From G965200765 sp965200765 (GTDB lineage: Bacteria > Pseudomonadota > Gammaproteobacteria > Arenicellales > JAJDZL01): DNA of 64,000 nucleotides. Location: NCBI GenBank assembly GCA_965200765.1, contig OZ241380.1:1364001-1428000 (forward strand). The letters are read 5' to 3'. How positions within the stretch are numbered: the stretch's first letter is position 1; each line of letters starts with the position of its first letter. The position numbers and the translations under genes were made by a program. Under the pieces are notes generated by a model. It saw only the letters and a list, made by a program, of their open reading frames with translations. It ran no database searches and was not told where the DNA came from. This document shows positions 1 through 8,122 of this stretch, one piece after another.

Positions 1-1403
1 TGAACAATTCACGAAGAACATGGCCGATTGTCGTTATTGGCGGCGGCGTGGTGGGGTGTGCAATCATCCGAAAGTTCGCAATGTCCGGCGTACCTTCACT
101 ACTGGTTGAAAAAGGTCGGGACATTCTATCCGGCGCCAGCAAAGCGAACAGTGCAATATTCCATACAGCCTACGACGCAGGATTCGGTACGCTTGAACTT
201 CAATGCATGCAAAACAGCCGACAGGAATATCTCAGCATTATGGATGAGTTAAATCTTCCACTGCTCAGAACCGGAGCTGTGGTGGTCATCAACTCTTCCG
301 ATCAATTTGAACAACTGCATGAAATTCATGCATCTGCACAGCAGAAAGGTATACACGATGTTGAAATTCTGAATCGCAAGGGAATGGAGAAATATGTTCC
401 CTGGGTTGATACCAAATTCTGTGGTGGCTTGCTGATTCACGGCGAAGATGTAATGGACCCCTGGTCAGCCCCTTTGGCTTATGCCAGGCATGCTGTGGCA
501 AACGGTGCCGAGGTACTTTGCTCCTGTGAAGTTCAAGACGGATCGCTAAATAATGGTGTTTGGCAATTACAAACGAATCAGGGAGAAATTCGTGCAGAAA
601 CCATAGTGAATGCATCAGGTTTGCATGGAGATTCAATTGAGCAAATCCGCGCCCAGCCCGACTTTGAAATCAGGCCGCGCAAAGGCCAGTTTGTTGTGTT
701 TGACAAATCGGCATCCAGTGTTGTGAAACGAATCATTCTGCAAGTGCCGACCCCGCAAACCAAGGGCATTACGATTACACCCTCAATATTTGGAAATGTA
801 ATCGTTGGACCAACCTCCGAGGAACAGAAAAGCCGGGAAGATACTTCAGTCAGTCAGGATACGTTGCAGAAATTGATTGATTTCGCTCACGAAGTAGTGC
901 CAGCGTTGCGGCATCATGACACTACCGCGACCTATGCCGGGATACGACCCGCAACAAATGAATCGGATTACTGCATAGAAAGCCATCCGGGAGACAATTG
1001 GATCAGTGTCGCCGGCATACGCTCATCAGGCCTCACCTCGGCTCTTGGAATTGCACAGTATGTCGCTGGACTGTATGACAAAGACTTCGCCAGTTTGAAG
1101 AAATCGGACAGATTGAATCCTGTTTCTGTCCCGAATCTTGCTGAACATCGAACCAGACCCTACCAGCATGGGGGCTTTGGCGAAGTGGTTTGCCATTGTG
1201 AACGAGTAACTCGTCAGGAAATAGAAAACGCGGTATCCGGACCAGTGCCGGCACGCGATATAGGTGGCCTCAAAAGACGTACGCGTTGTCTGATGGGTCG
1301 TTGCCAAGGGTTTTACTGTTCATGGCGAATCTGGCAAATGACTGCGGACAAGATTCATTGGCCCAGCTACCTCAAACCAGGTGCTGACAATGCCCGAATA
1401 TGA
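1..1403 (+). CDS. GlpA-like FAD-dependent glycerol-3-phosphate dehydrogenase with BFD [2Fe-2S] domain (5' end one base outside window)
   Basis: Likely oxidises glycerol 3-phosphate (or a related 2-hydroxy acid/polyol phosphate) at the inner face of the membrane. The reading frame is already open at base 3, and bases 1-2 are TG, so an A, G or T just before the window would give a start codon and a 467-residue protein. Counting from there, the Rossmann FAD motif GGGVVG lies at about residues 14-19. The body is DAO-type. The C-terminus carries C398, C400, C430 and C435 in the spacing of a BFD-like [2Fe-2S] domain, as in anaerobic GlpA. The end overlaps the next gene, and a glycerol-kinase-family gene closes the same cassette, which supports a role in glycerol catabolism. 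An L-2-hydroxyglutarate-oxidase-like activity is the main alternative. The family is clear from the sequence; the substrate is inferred. Confidence 0.8.
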   Translation, partial: NNSRRTWPIVVIGGGVVGCAIIRKFAMSGVPSLLVEKGRDILSGASKANSAIFHTAYDAGFGTLELQCMQNSRQEYLSIMDELNLPLLRTGAVVVINSSDQFEQLHEIHASAQQKGIHDVEILNRKGMEKYVPWVDTKFCGGLLIHGEDVMDPWSAPLAYARHAVANGAEVLCSCEVQDGSLNNGVWQLQTNQGEIRAETIVNASGLHGDSIEQIRAQPDFEIRPRKGQFVVFDKSASSVVKRIILQVPTPQTKGITITPSIFGNVIVGPTSEEQKSREDTSVSQDTLQKLIDFAHEVVPALRHHDTTATYAGIRPATNESDYCIESHPGDNWISVAGIRSSGLTSALGIAQYVAGLYDKDFASLKKSDRLNPVSVPNLAEHRTRPYQHGGFGEVVCHCERVTRQEIENAVSGPVPARDIGGLKRRTRCLMGRCQGFYCSWRIWQMTADKIHWPSYLKPGADNARI

Positions 1404-2607
1404 TGTTGTAATCGTCGGCGGCGGTGCCGCAGGACTGTCTGCCGCACGAATTCTCAAGCGCTCAGGAATACATAACATCATTGTTCTTGAGCGAGAACAA
1501 ACCCCCGGGGGATTGCCTCGCCACAGTCATCATCCCGGTTTTGGATTTAGCCAGTTCGGCATTCCCTACATCGGCCCCCGGTATGTCAATCGACTGCTAA
1601 AAGAATGTACCGGAGTTGAAATCAAAACTGCAACGACGGTGACAAAATTGTTACCTGACGGTCAAGTCGAAGTTGCAGATGAATCAGGGATGTATCAAAT
1701 ATCCGCCCGTGCAGTGCTGTTGACAACCGGTATTCGGGAGGCATCTGCTCCCGCTCGCCTGCTTTCAGGAAATCGGCCCTGGGGCATTTATACGACCAGT
1801 GCGATTCAGCAGTTTCTGCATCTTGCCAAACAATCGCCATGTCGAAATCCAGTTGTAATTGGTACGGAATGGGTTTCATTTTCAGTAATTCTTACCTTGA
1901 AAAACGCAGGAATTCAACCGGTAGCGATGCTCGAAGAACACCCAAATTCAATTGCTTCCATTTGGGCTGAACAATACGCAAAAACAGTTTGTAAAGTTCC
2001 AATTATCAAAAATGCTAACAATATCAATATATTGGGAAAGGAATCTGTAGAAGGAGTTGAATATCAGCTTGATGGAAATCTCAAGTTATTGGAATGCGAT
2101 GCAGTCATTTTGACGGGACAGTTCGTACCGGAAGCATCACTGGTGATGAACAGTCATCTCGAGTGGGATACTGGAACCAGAGGACCAGTGATCGATCAGC
2201 ATTGGATCTGCTCCGACCCATCCTATTACGCTGCCGGCAATATGCTTCGCGCCGTTGAAAGTAGCGGAGTTTCGGCACGAGAAGGCCAAGCTGCTGCATT
2301 CAGTATTGTCCGGGCATTAAGAGATAGCACAGTAAAACCCTCCTCGCGAGTGCGTGTCCACGTCGACTCACCGTTTGAGTACATATTCCCCCAAGTAGTA
2401 AGTTCGCCGGGGCACCCTGTCCATCCCCTTCAATTCCGTTCCCGGGTCACTCGCCCGGTAAAAGGTGTCATTCGCTTGTTCCAAAACGGCAATGAAATGT
2501 GGAGGAAGTCTGTTTCGCTGAAGCCATTTCGACGGATCTGCTTGCCAGGAAAACGAATCAACGTGGATCAATTGCAATCAGTGAATATCGAATTCGCTGA
2601 GAAATGA
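1390..2607 (+). CDS. NAD(P)/FAD-dependent oxidoreductase, putative partner subunit of the GlpA-like protein
   Basis: Pyridine-nucleotide-disulfide-type flavoprotein of 405 aa. The FAD motif GGGAAG is at residues 10-15, and a second Rossmann-like stretch lies mid-protein around 'VVIGTEWVSF'. No redox-active CxxC is visible, so it is not a thioredoxin reductase. I chose the ATG at 1390; a GTG at 1381 is in frame nine bases earlier, and both overlap the end of the preceding gene, implying translational coupling. In Firmicutes and Thermotoga a GlpA-like protein, a protein of this type and a small DUF1667 protein commonly sit beside glycerol kinase. Here no DUF1667 gene follows and the last 70 or so residues lack the Cys motif expected of it. 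It probably shuttles electrons from the GlpA-like subunit; the acceptor is unknown. Confidence 0.75.
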   Translation: MPEYDVVIVGGGAAGLSAARILKRSGIHNIIVLEREQTPGGLPRHSHHPGFGFSQFGIPYIGPRYVNRLLKECTGVEIKTATTVTKLLPDGQVEVADESGMYQISARAVLLTTGIREASAPARLLSGNRPWGIYTTSAIQQFLHLAKQSPCRNPVVIGTEWVSFSVILTLKNAGIQPVAMLEEHPNSIASIWAEQYAKTVCKVPIIKNANNINILGKESVEGVEYQLDGNLKLLECDAVILTGQFVPEASLVMNSHLEWDTGTRGPVIDQHWICSDPSYYAAGNMLRAVESSGVSAREGQAAAFSIVRALRDSTVKPSSRVRVHVDSPFEYIFPQVVSSPGHPVHPLQFRSRVTRPVKGVIRLFQNGNEMWRKSVSLKPFRRICLPGKRINVDQLQSVNIEFAEK

Positions 2608-2667
2608 ACATCTTGACTGAAGCTTCGGACCCCAACAAATTCGTACAATGATGTACCGGGTGAAACA

Positions 2668-3864
2668 ATGAAAATCAAAAGAGCAAATTTGCCAAAAAGT
2701 CATCACAGCCGGGTTACAAGGCGGGACTTTCTAAAGTCAGCAACAACAGCAACAGGCCTAGGTATAGCGATGAGTATGCCGCACATTCGCAATGTCAAGG
2801 CAAACACATTGAAATTACGCTGGCTAGGTTGGGAACCTTATGATATCAAAAGCTTGCGGGAATCTTTTGAACAACTTTACGGTGTTAAGACAGAGGCCAA
2901 CTACTTTCTTGGAAACAATGAAGCTTGGAACCGACTGCAACATGGTGGAACTGAACAGTTTGATTTGGTAATGGGAGACGGATTTTGGCCGCGCCAGTAC
3001 GCCAAACAAGGACTAGTGCAACCTGTCGATTACAAAAAACTGAGCAACATTAACCATGTGTATGCCGACTTTCTGCCACCCAAGCTTCAACTCTTTCAGG
3101 AAGAAAATGGTGACCGAATGATTGCTGCGCCAAATTGCTGGGGCGGTTACGGCTTGACTGTCAATACAGATGAAGTCGATGCCGTTGACATGGATTCTAT
3201 CGGTCTGATGTTCAACGACAAGTACAAAAGTCGCTTGGCCACAAGTTCCCGATTCGAGGAAAACATTGCCCTAACCGGAATTTTCGTTGCTTACACCATG
3301 AATTCAATCAACTCACCCCGTCCGGATGGCAAGTCGTTCAATCCGTATGTGTTGACCAACGAAGAACTGATGGAATGCAAGCGCTTGCTTGTTCAACAAA
3401 AAGGTCTGCTACACAACCGGTGGCAAAACAAGACACTGTTAGTGGACTGGTTCAAGAGCAATGCAGTTTGGGCCTCTCCAGAATGGTCCAGTGCATACAG
3501 AAGTGTCTATTTCGACCGTCTGGATGGCAAATCACATTTGAACCTGACCCATGTATTGAAACCGATTGAAGGTGGACTTGGCTGGGTAGACAGTTGGGCA
3601 ATCACTGCGGGTGTTACCCATAGTGAAGTGCTAGAGCTGGCTCACAAGTGGATTGATTTTCGTATGAAGCGAGATAGCATGGCGACCATTGCGCTACAGG
3701 TCGGAAGTGCGCCAACTGTGGATGTCAGGGATCTGATACCAAACCGTAATGTTGAAGCATTGTTTCTCAATGAAACTGCTTCAATTCAGGACTTGTACCA
3801 ATTTGACGTGCCATCGAATCCTGAAAGGTGGAAACAGATCTGGACCGAGGTTGAATCTGTTTGA
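2668..3864 (+). CDS. Tat-exported ABC transporter substrate-binding protein (PotD-like), copy 1
   Basis: Periplasmic solute-binding protein of 398 aa that should deliver ligand to the ABC permeases encoded downstream. The N-terminus has a twin-arginine motif TRRDFLKS with RR at residues 18-19, a hydrophobic stretch and a probable cleavage after A45 (VKA). The mature part begins LKLRWLGWE and has the PotD/PotF-type two-lobed architecture by family resemblance. It is closely similar over its whole length to the next gene, so the pair arose by tandem duplication. Export by Tat rather than Sec implies folding, possibly with a cofactor or tight ligand, before transport. The ligand is not readable from the sequence; the adjacent glycerol-kinase-like gene suggests a polyol or glycerol derivative rather than a polyamine. 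Confidence 0.82.
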   Translation: MKIKRANLPKSHHSRVTRRDFLKSATTATGLGIAMSMPHIRNVKANTLKLRWLGWEPYDIKSLRESFEQLYGVKTEANYFLGNNEAWNRLQHGGTEQFDLVMGDGFWPRQYAKQGLVQPVDYKKLSNINHVYADFLPPKLQLFQEENGDRMIAAPNCWGGYGLTVNTDEVDAVDMDSIGLMFNDKYKSRLATSSRFEENIALTGIFVAYTMNSINSPRPDGKSFNPYVLTNEELMECKRLLVQQKGLLHNRWQNKTLLVDWFKSNAVWASPEWSSAYRSVYFDRLDGKSHLNLTHVLKPIEGGLGWVDSWAITAGVTHSEVLELAHKWIDFRMKRDSMATIALQVGSAPTVDVRDLIPNRNVEALFLNETASIQDLYQFDVPSNPERWKQIWTEVESV

Positions 3865-4015
3865 CTGCACCATAATTCAGCGACAGGCGATTGAATGGAG
3901 TAGAATATATTTTGTATTCTTGTGTGTATACAGTTTTCAGAAATTCTAGGAGAATTTGCAGTCAGCGGTACACACAATTCACTTGATTTGAAAGATCAGA
4001 TCGGAGGATAGATTG

Positions 4016-5230
4016 ATGAGTAAAGTCAAACAAATTGCGAACAAGCAACAAAAGAGCGATTTTTCGAGACGTAAATTCTTGAAAACTACCGTTGCAGGTG
4101 TCACCGGTGTCGCAGCAACCAGCTTATCCATGAAAAGTACAGGACCGTTTATTCGAAATGCCGAGGCGGCCACTTTGGAGCTTCGCTGGCTCGGTTGGGA
4201 ACACTACAACGTGAAGAGCTTGACAGCTGCATTTGAAAAGGAAAATGATGTCAAAGTCAGTGCAGGATTCTTTGATGGCAATTCGGAAGCATGGAACAAA
4301 CTTCGTGCAGGCGGTACACAGGATTTTGACCTGGTAATGGCGGATGGATTTTGGCCCCGCTTGTATGCGAAGCAAGGACTGGTGCAACCGATCGACTATA
4401 GCAAATTGTCAAATATGAGTGGCGTTTTCGATGAGTTCTTGCCACCGAAATTCAATCTGTTGAAAGAAGAAGACGGCGAGAGAACAATTGCAGCTCCAAA
4501 TTGCTGGGGTGGCTACGGTTTCACTGTCAATGTCGACAAGGTTGATGATGCGGATTCAGATTCTGTGAACTTGCTGTTCAACGATAAATATGAAGGACAT
4601 TTATCAACCAGTGCACGATTTGAAGAAAACATTGCACTGGCGGGCATTTTGGCCGCCTATCAGATGGGTACAATTGATGGTGCCCGACCCGATGGAAAAC
4701 CATTCAATCCCTATGTTCTGACCGATGAAGAACTGGCAGAGTGCAAGAGATTGCTCATCAAGCAAAAAGGCCTGCTCGTCAATCGCTGGAATGATGAAGA
4801 CACCTTGGAGCGTCTGCTGAGAGCACAGGTTGTGTGGGCATCGCCTGAATGGTCCGGTATCTATCGACGAATTCATTTCGACCGGTTGGACGGCAAAACC
4901 GATCTCAATATGAAGCATGTATTGAAACCCAAAGAAGGTGGTCTTGGCTGGGTGGACACTTGGGGGATCACCTCAGGGGTAACCAACAGTGAAGTGATGG
5001 AAATTGCCCACAAGTGGGTCGACTTCAGATTGCAACGGGAAAATATGAAGATTGTCGCAACAGAAATCGGCTGGGCACCCTGTGTTGATGTTCGGGACAT
5101 GCTCGAAGACCGCTATGTTGAAACACTTTTCCTGAATCAGACTTCGTCCATTCAGGGTCTATACCAATTTGATGCTCCATCTGATCCGGAAAAGTGGGAG
5201 CGTATTTGGTCCGAGGTGGAAGCCGCTTAG
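4016..5230 (+). CDS. Tat-exported ABC transporter substrate-binding protein (PotD-like), copy 2
   Basis: Paralogue of the preceding gene (404 aa) with the same organisation: Tat motif SRRKFLKT with RR at residues 18-19, a probable cleavage after A51 (AEA), then LELRWLGWE. I chose ATG 4016 because GGAGG at 4003-4007 sits 8 bases upstream; TTG 4013 is in frame but less well spaced. The 148-base gap from copy 1 is AT-rich and could hold its own promoter, but no convincing box pair was found. Blocks such as the APNCWGGYG segment and the LKPxEGGLGWVD segment are shared by both copies, while many surface positions differ. This could mean two related ligands or divided expression. A perfect stem-loop follows this gene, consistent with higher expression of the binding proteins than of the membrane components. 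Confidence 0.83.
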   Translation: MSKVKQIANKQQKSDFSRRKFLKTTVAGVTGVAATSLSMKSTGPFIRNAEAATLELRWLGWEHYNVKSLTAAFEKENDVKVSAGFFDGNSEAWNKLRAGGTQDFDLVMADGFWPRLYAKQGLVQPIDYSKLSNMSGVFDEFLPPKFNLLKEEDGERTIAAPNCWGGYGFTVNVDKVDDADSDSVNLLFNDKYEGHLSTSARFEENIALAGILAAYQMGTIDGARPDGKPFNPYVLTDEELAECKRLLIKQKGLLVNRWNDEDTLERLLRAQVVWASPEWSGIYRRIHFDRLDGKTDLNMKHVLKPKEGGLGWVDTWGITSGVTNSEVMEIAHKWVDFRLQRENMKIVATEIGWAPCVDVRDMLEDRYVETLFLNQTSSIQGLYQFDAPSDPEKWERIWSEVEAA

Positions 5231-5266
5231 TCTTCTTCCGAATCAGTTTCATTTTGTCTCTCTATA

Positions 5267-5300
5267 GATTTCGGGGAGCGTTCAGCGGCTCCCCGAAATC
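5267..5300 (+). promoter_or_regulatory. Perfect 13-bp intercistronic stem-loop
   Basis: Bases 5267-5279 and 5288-5300 are exact reverse complements (arm GATTTCGGGGAGC) around an 8-base loop. No run of T follows, so it is not a standard intrinsic terminator. It lies between the second binding-protein gene and the ABC ATPase, the place where mRNA-stabilising or attenuating hairpins occur in other binding-protein operons. That role is inferred. Confidence 0.7.
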
Positions 5301-5320
5301 CTGTGTTCCGGAGTAAAGCC

Positions 5321-6391
5321 TTGGCCGAAACTGTCCTCAAAATTGAAAATGTATCGAAACGATTTGGAGATGTTGAGGCCGTACGAAACCTAAGTATCGA
5401 AATCGGACAAACTGAATTTTTCGCTCTTCTTGGACCATCCGGTTCAGGAAAAACCACCCTGCTTCGAATCATTGCAGGTCTGGAAACACCGGACACCGGT
5501 GCTGTGGTCATCGGTGGTCAAGATATGACACGCCAGCCACCCTACAACCGGGAACTGGGCATGGTGTTCCAGGACTTTCTGCTGTTCCCGCATCGCACTG
5601 TCGCAGAAAACATTCTGTTTCCGTTGAAAATGCAAAAAGCACCTGTGGAAACTCAACGCGAGCAGCTGAATTGGGTGACCAATCTTGTCCACCTCAACGG
5701 ACTGGAAGAACGCTACCCATACCAATTGTCCGGAGGCCAAAAACAAAGAGTTGCTTTGGCTCGCGGACTTGTCGCACGCCCTGCACTGCTATTGCTTGAT
5801 GAACCACTGGCCAACCTTGACCGAGAATTGAGAAAGGAGATGGAAGTGGAAGTTCGTCAATACCAGCTCGAGCTTGAAATTCCTTTCGTGTACATTACTC
5901 ACAACCAGGAAGAAGCATTGACTATGTGTGACCGAATGGCAGTGATGAATCATGGTCAGATCGAACAAATCGGTCCGAAACTGGAGCTATACTCGCACCC
6001 TGTCAGTCCATTTGTCGCTTCTTTCGTAGGTTCTGCCAATCGCCTTGCCGGAGTTTTAACTGAAAACAACAGTATTTTCTGGTGCGAACAAGAGATTTCC
6101 GTGTCTGCGCCACAAGGTGCTCGCGCTGGTGATTCGCTGGAGTTGTACATCAAAAGCGAGCGAATCGAATTCCATAACCCGGATATAGCTCGCGAAAATC
6201 GCGCCTTTCTGCGCGGTATCCTGGTAGATGTAATCTTCAAAGGACAATATTCGGACTATCTCGTAGAAATTGCACCAGACAAAATTGTCGTAGTCAGCGC
6301 CGCCGGCGAGCAGCCTCTTGCACAAAGACAAGCTGAAGTGCAAATCTCTTGGCCGATTGCATCTTGCGATTGCTTTCTCTCCAATACCTGA
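5321..6391 (+). CDS. ABC transporter ATP-binding protein (PotA-like)
   Basis: Energises import by the two permeases that follow. All ABC motifs are visible: Walker A GPSGSGKT at residues 38-45, Q-loop Q84, signature LSGGQ at 136-140, Walker B ending D160-E161 and switch histidine H194. A C-terminal TOBE-like domain follows, giving 356 aa, the usual length for the PotA/UgpC group. I prefer TTG 5321 (Met-Ala-Glu-Thr) because GGAG at 5310-5313 is 7 bases upstream; GTG 5303 is the next in-frame option and would overlap little with the stem-loop. It is the only ATPase in the cassette, so it should form a homodimer. The 3' end reaches into the next reading frame if the earliest permease start is used. 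Confidence 0.88.
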   Translation: MAETVLKIENVSKRFGDVEAVRNLSIEIGQTEFFALLGPSGSGKTTLLRIIAGLETPDTGAVVIGGQDMTRQPPYNRELGMVFQDFLLFPHRTVAENILFPLKMQKAPVETQREQLNWVTNLVHLNGLEERYPYQLSGGQKQRVALARGLVARPALLLLDEPLANLDRELRKEMEVEVRQYQLELEIPFVYITHNQEEALTMCDRMAVMNHGQIEQIGPKLELYSHPVSPFVASFVGSANRLAGVLTENNSIFWCEQEISVSAPQGARAGDSLELYIKSERIEFHNPDIARENRAFLRGILVDVIFKGQYSDYLVEIAPDKIVVVSAAGEQPLAQRQAEVQISWPIASCDCFLSNT

Positions 6392-6399
6392 ATACTGAC

Positions 6400-7275
6400 T
6401 TGTTCAATCAACTTCGCTATTCTCACAGGTTTCGGTTTTACGCTTTGACGTTGCCCGGCGTAATGCTGGTACTGGTTTTTCTTGTGCTGCCATTGATTTC
6501 AATCGTCATTTTCAGTTTCTGGAAAACAGAACGCTACGAACTGCTTGCAGATTGGAACCTGGATAACTATTCGACAATATTCACGGCAGGAATCTATCTG
6601 AAATTCTTGCTTCGGTCCGTGTTGATGGCCTTGTGCGTATCGGTGATTTGCCTGCTCTATGCCTACCCGGTGGCCTACTTGATCGCAAAAAATGGGGGTC
6701 GGTACCGATTGATCCTGATTTTGTTGACAGCGACACCGTTTTTGACCGGAATCATTCTTCGGGTGACTTCCATTCAGCACATCCTGGGGCCAATCGGCTT
6801 GCTCAACATGGGTTTGATGACCTTCGGCATCGAACCGGTTGAAGTGTTGATGTATTCGCATGTTGCAACAGCAATCGGTCTTGTATATCTGTGGATACCT
6901 TTCATTTTGCTTTCGATCTACCTTTCGTTGCTGAATTTTGATTTTGACTTGCTGGAAGTAGCAAAGGTATGTGGTGCCAAGCCGTTTCAGGCATTTTTTG
7001 AAATCACATGGCCGCTGAATCGTATTGGCACTATGATTGGATTTATGCTTGTCTTTGTTCCATCTCTTGCGGCGACAGTAACCCCGAAGTTCTTGGGCGG
7101 AGTTGACGGTGCACTGTACGGCAACATCCTGGACCATCAGTTTGGCGCAACTGGCACGTGGGCACTGGGTTCAGCAATGGGGGTGGTGCTATTCAGCGTG
7201 GCACTTGTAATCATTCTGATTGTTGCTCGAACTCTGAATTTGAAACGTAGCGGATTTACAGGTATTAGCGGTTAA
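6400..7275 (+). CDS. ABC transporter permease (PotB-like)
   Basis: Inner-membrane permease of the binding-protein-dependent importer (about 291 aa). Six hydrophobic segments are visible, the first starting about 13 residues in at YALTLPGVM. The EAA loop, which docks the ATPase, is recognisable around LLEVAKVCGAKPFQAFFEI. Start choice is uncertain: TTG 6400 gives a family-typical short N-terminus and begins 8 bases after the ATPase stop, while TTG 6349 would overlap the ATPase gene by 43 bases. Neither has a strong ribosome-binding site, so translation is probably coupled to the ATPase gene. The next permease begins 2 bases after this stop codon. Confidence 0.83.
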   Translation: MFNQLRYSHRFRFYALTLPGVMLVLVFLVLPLISIVIFSFWKTERYELLADWNLDNYSTIFTAGIYLKFLLRSVLMALCVSVICLLYAYPVAYLIAKNGGRYRLILILLTATPFLTGIILRVTSIQHILGPIGLLNMGLMTFGIEPVEVLMYSHVATAIGLVYLWIPFILLSIYLSLLNFDFDLLEVAKVCGAKPFQAFFEITWPLNRIGTMIGFMLVFVPSLAATVTPKFLGGVDGALYGNILDHQFGATGTWALGSAMGVVLFSVALVIILIVARTLNLKRSGFTGISG

Positions 7276-7277
7276 AC

Positions 7278-8096
7278 ATGGCAGCTGTTCAGACAAAAGC
7301 TAATACAACACTTGCAATACAAATCACTATGTTGTTGATTTTGTATGTTTTTTTATATTTCCCAATCTTCTACATCGTTTACCTGTCTTTTGTCGAAAAC
7401 AGTGTATGGCCATTCCCGCCAGAGTTTACATGGGAATGGTATGACCGACTTCGAATCATGAGTGACTTTCATAGCGGACTGCAAAACAGTTTGATTATCG
7501 GGGTGGGAAGCGGATGCATCGCGGCACTTCTGTCAACCATTGCAGCAATCGGCGTTTTGCGTTATCCGTTTCGAGAACGCGAGTGGATTATCGGACTGTA
7601 TCTTTCGCCGTTGTTTGTCGCGCAAGTACTGATTGGAATCTCGACGTTAATGTTCAATCGAAATGTCCTTGGCTTGCCCGGAAATATCAGTTCTGCAGTA
7701 CTTGCCAACTCGGCCTACGGCATATCTTTCGCATTTTTGGTTTTGATGGCGCAATTGGTACGCTACGACTGGCGACTGGATGAAGCGGCTATGGTATTTG
7801 GTGCAACACCGCTTCGATGCTTTCGCGAGGTAACTCTCCCCAATGTCTGGCCCGCAGTTCTGGGTGCCTTCGTGGTTTGCTTTTTGTTGTCATTTAACAA
7901 CTTCGAAATATCATTCTACAATTTGGGTGCCATTCCTACCCTGCCGACCATTGCTTGGGGTACCCTTCGTCATGGAATTGAACCCGAATTGTACGCATTG
8001 GCATCAGTTGTCAATGCACTTGTGTTTCTCGGACTAATTGCCCTGTACGTCTTCATTCGCACCGGCATGGTACGCATCGGCGTTCCTGGAAGGTAA
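7278..8096 (+). CDS. ABC transporter permease (PotC-like)
   Basis: Second inner-membrane permease (272 aa), expected to pair with the preceding one. Six transmembrane segments are readable, and an EAA-type loop is present around LDEAAMVFGATPLRCFREV. The conserved N-terminal segment ending in a YLSFVENSVWPFPP-like motif matches PotC-type proteins. The ATG at 7278 follows the upstream TAA by 2 bases. With one ATPase, two permeases and two binding proteins the importer is complete. Polyamine-type importers are not usually linked to sugar or glycerol kinases, so membership of the family does not settle the substrate. Confidence 0.85.
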   Translation: MAAVQTKANTTLAIQITMLLILYVFLYFPIFYIVYLSFVENSVWPFPPEFTWEWYDRLRIMSDFHSGLQNSLIIGVGSGCIAALLSTIAAIGVLRYPFREREWIIGLYLSPLFVAQVLIGISTLMFNRNVLGLPGNISSAVLANSAYGISFAFLVLMAQLVRYDWRLDEAAMVFGATPLRCFREVTLPNVWPAVLGAFVVCFLLSFNNFEISFYNLGAIPTLPTIAWGTLRHGIEPELYALASVVNALVFLGLIALYVFIRTGMVRIGVPGR

Positions 8097-8122
8097 AGCA
8101 CGATCACATTACAAGACCGCAA

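Noticed and set aside
5267..5300. Perfect stem-loop read as an intrinsic terminator
   Set aside because: No T-run follows and the ATPase gene directly downstream has no promoter of its own that I can see; kept as a stem-loop of regulatory type.
6499..7137. 212-codon open frame antisense to the first permease
   Set aside because: Its low-complexity His/Gln/Asn-rich composition mirrors the hydrophobic codons of the real permease in opposite phase; no family features or ribosome site.
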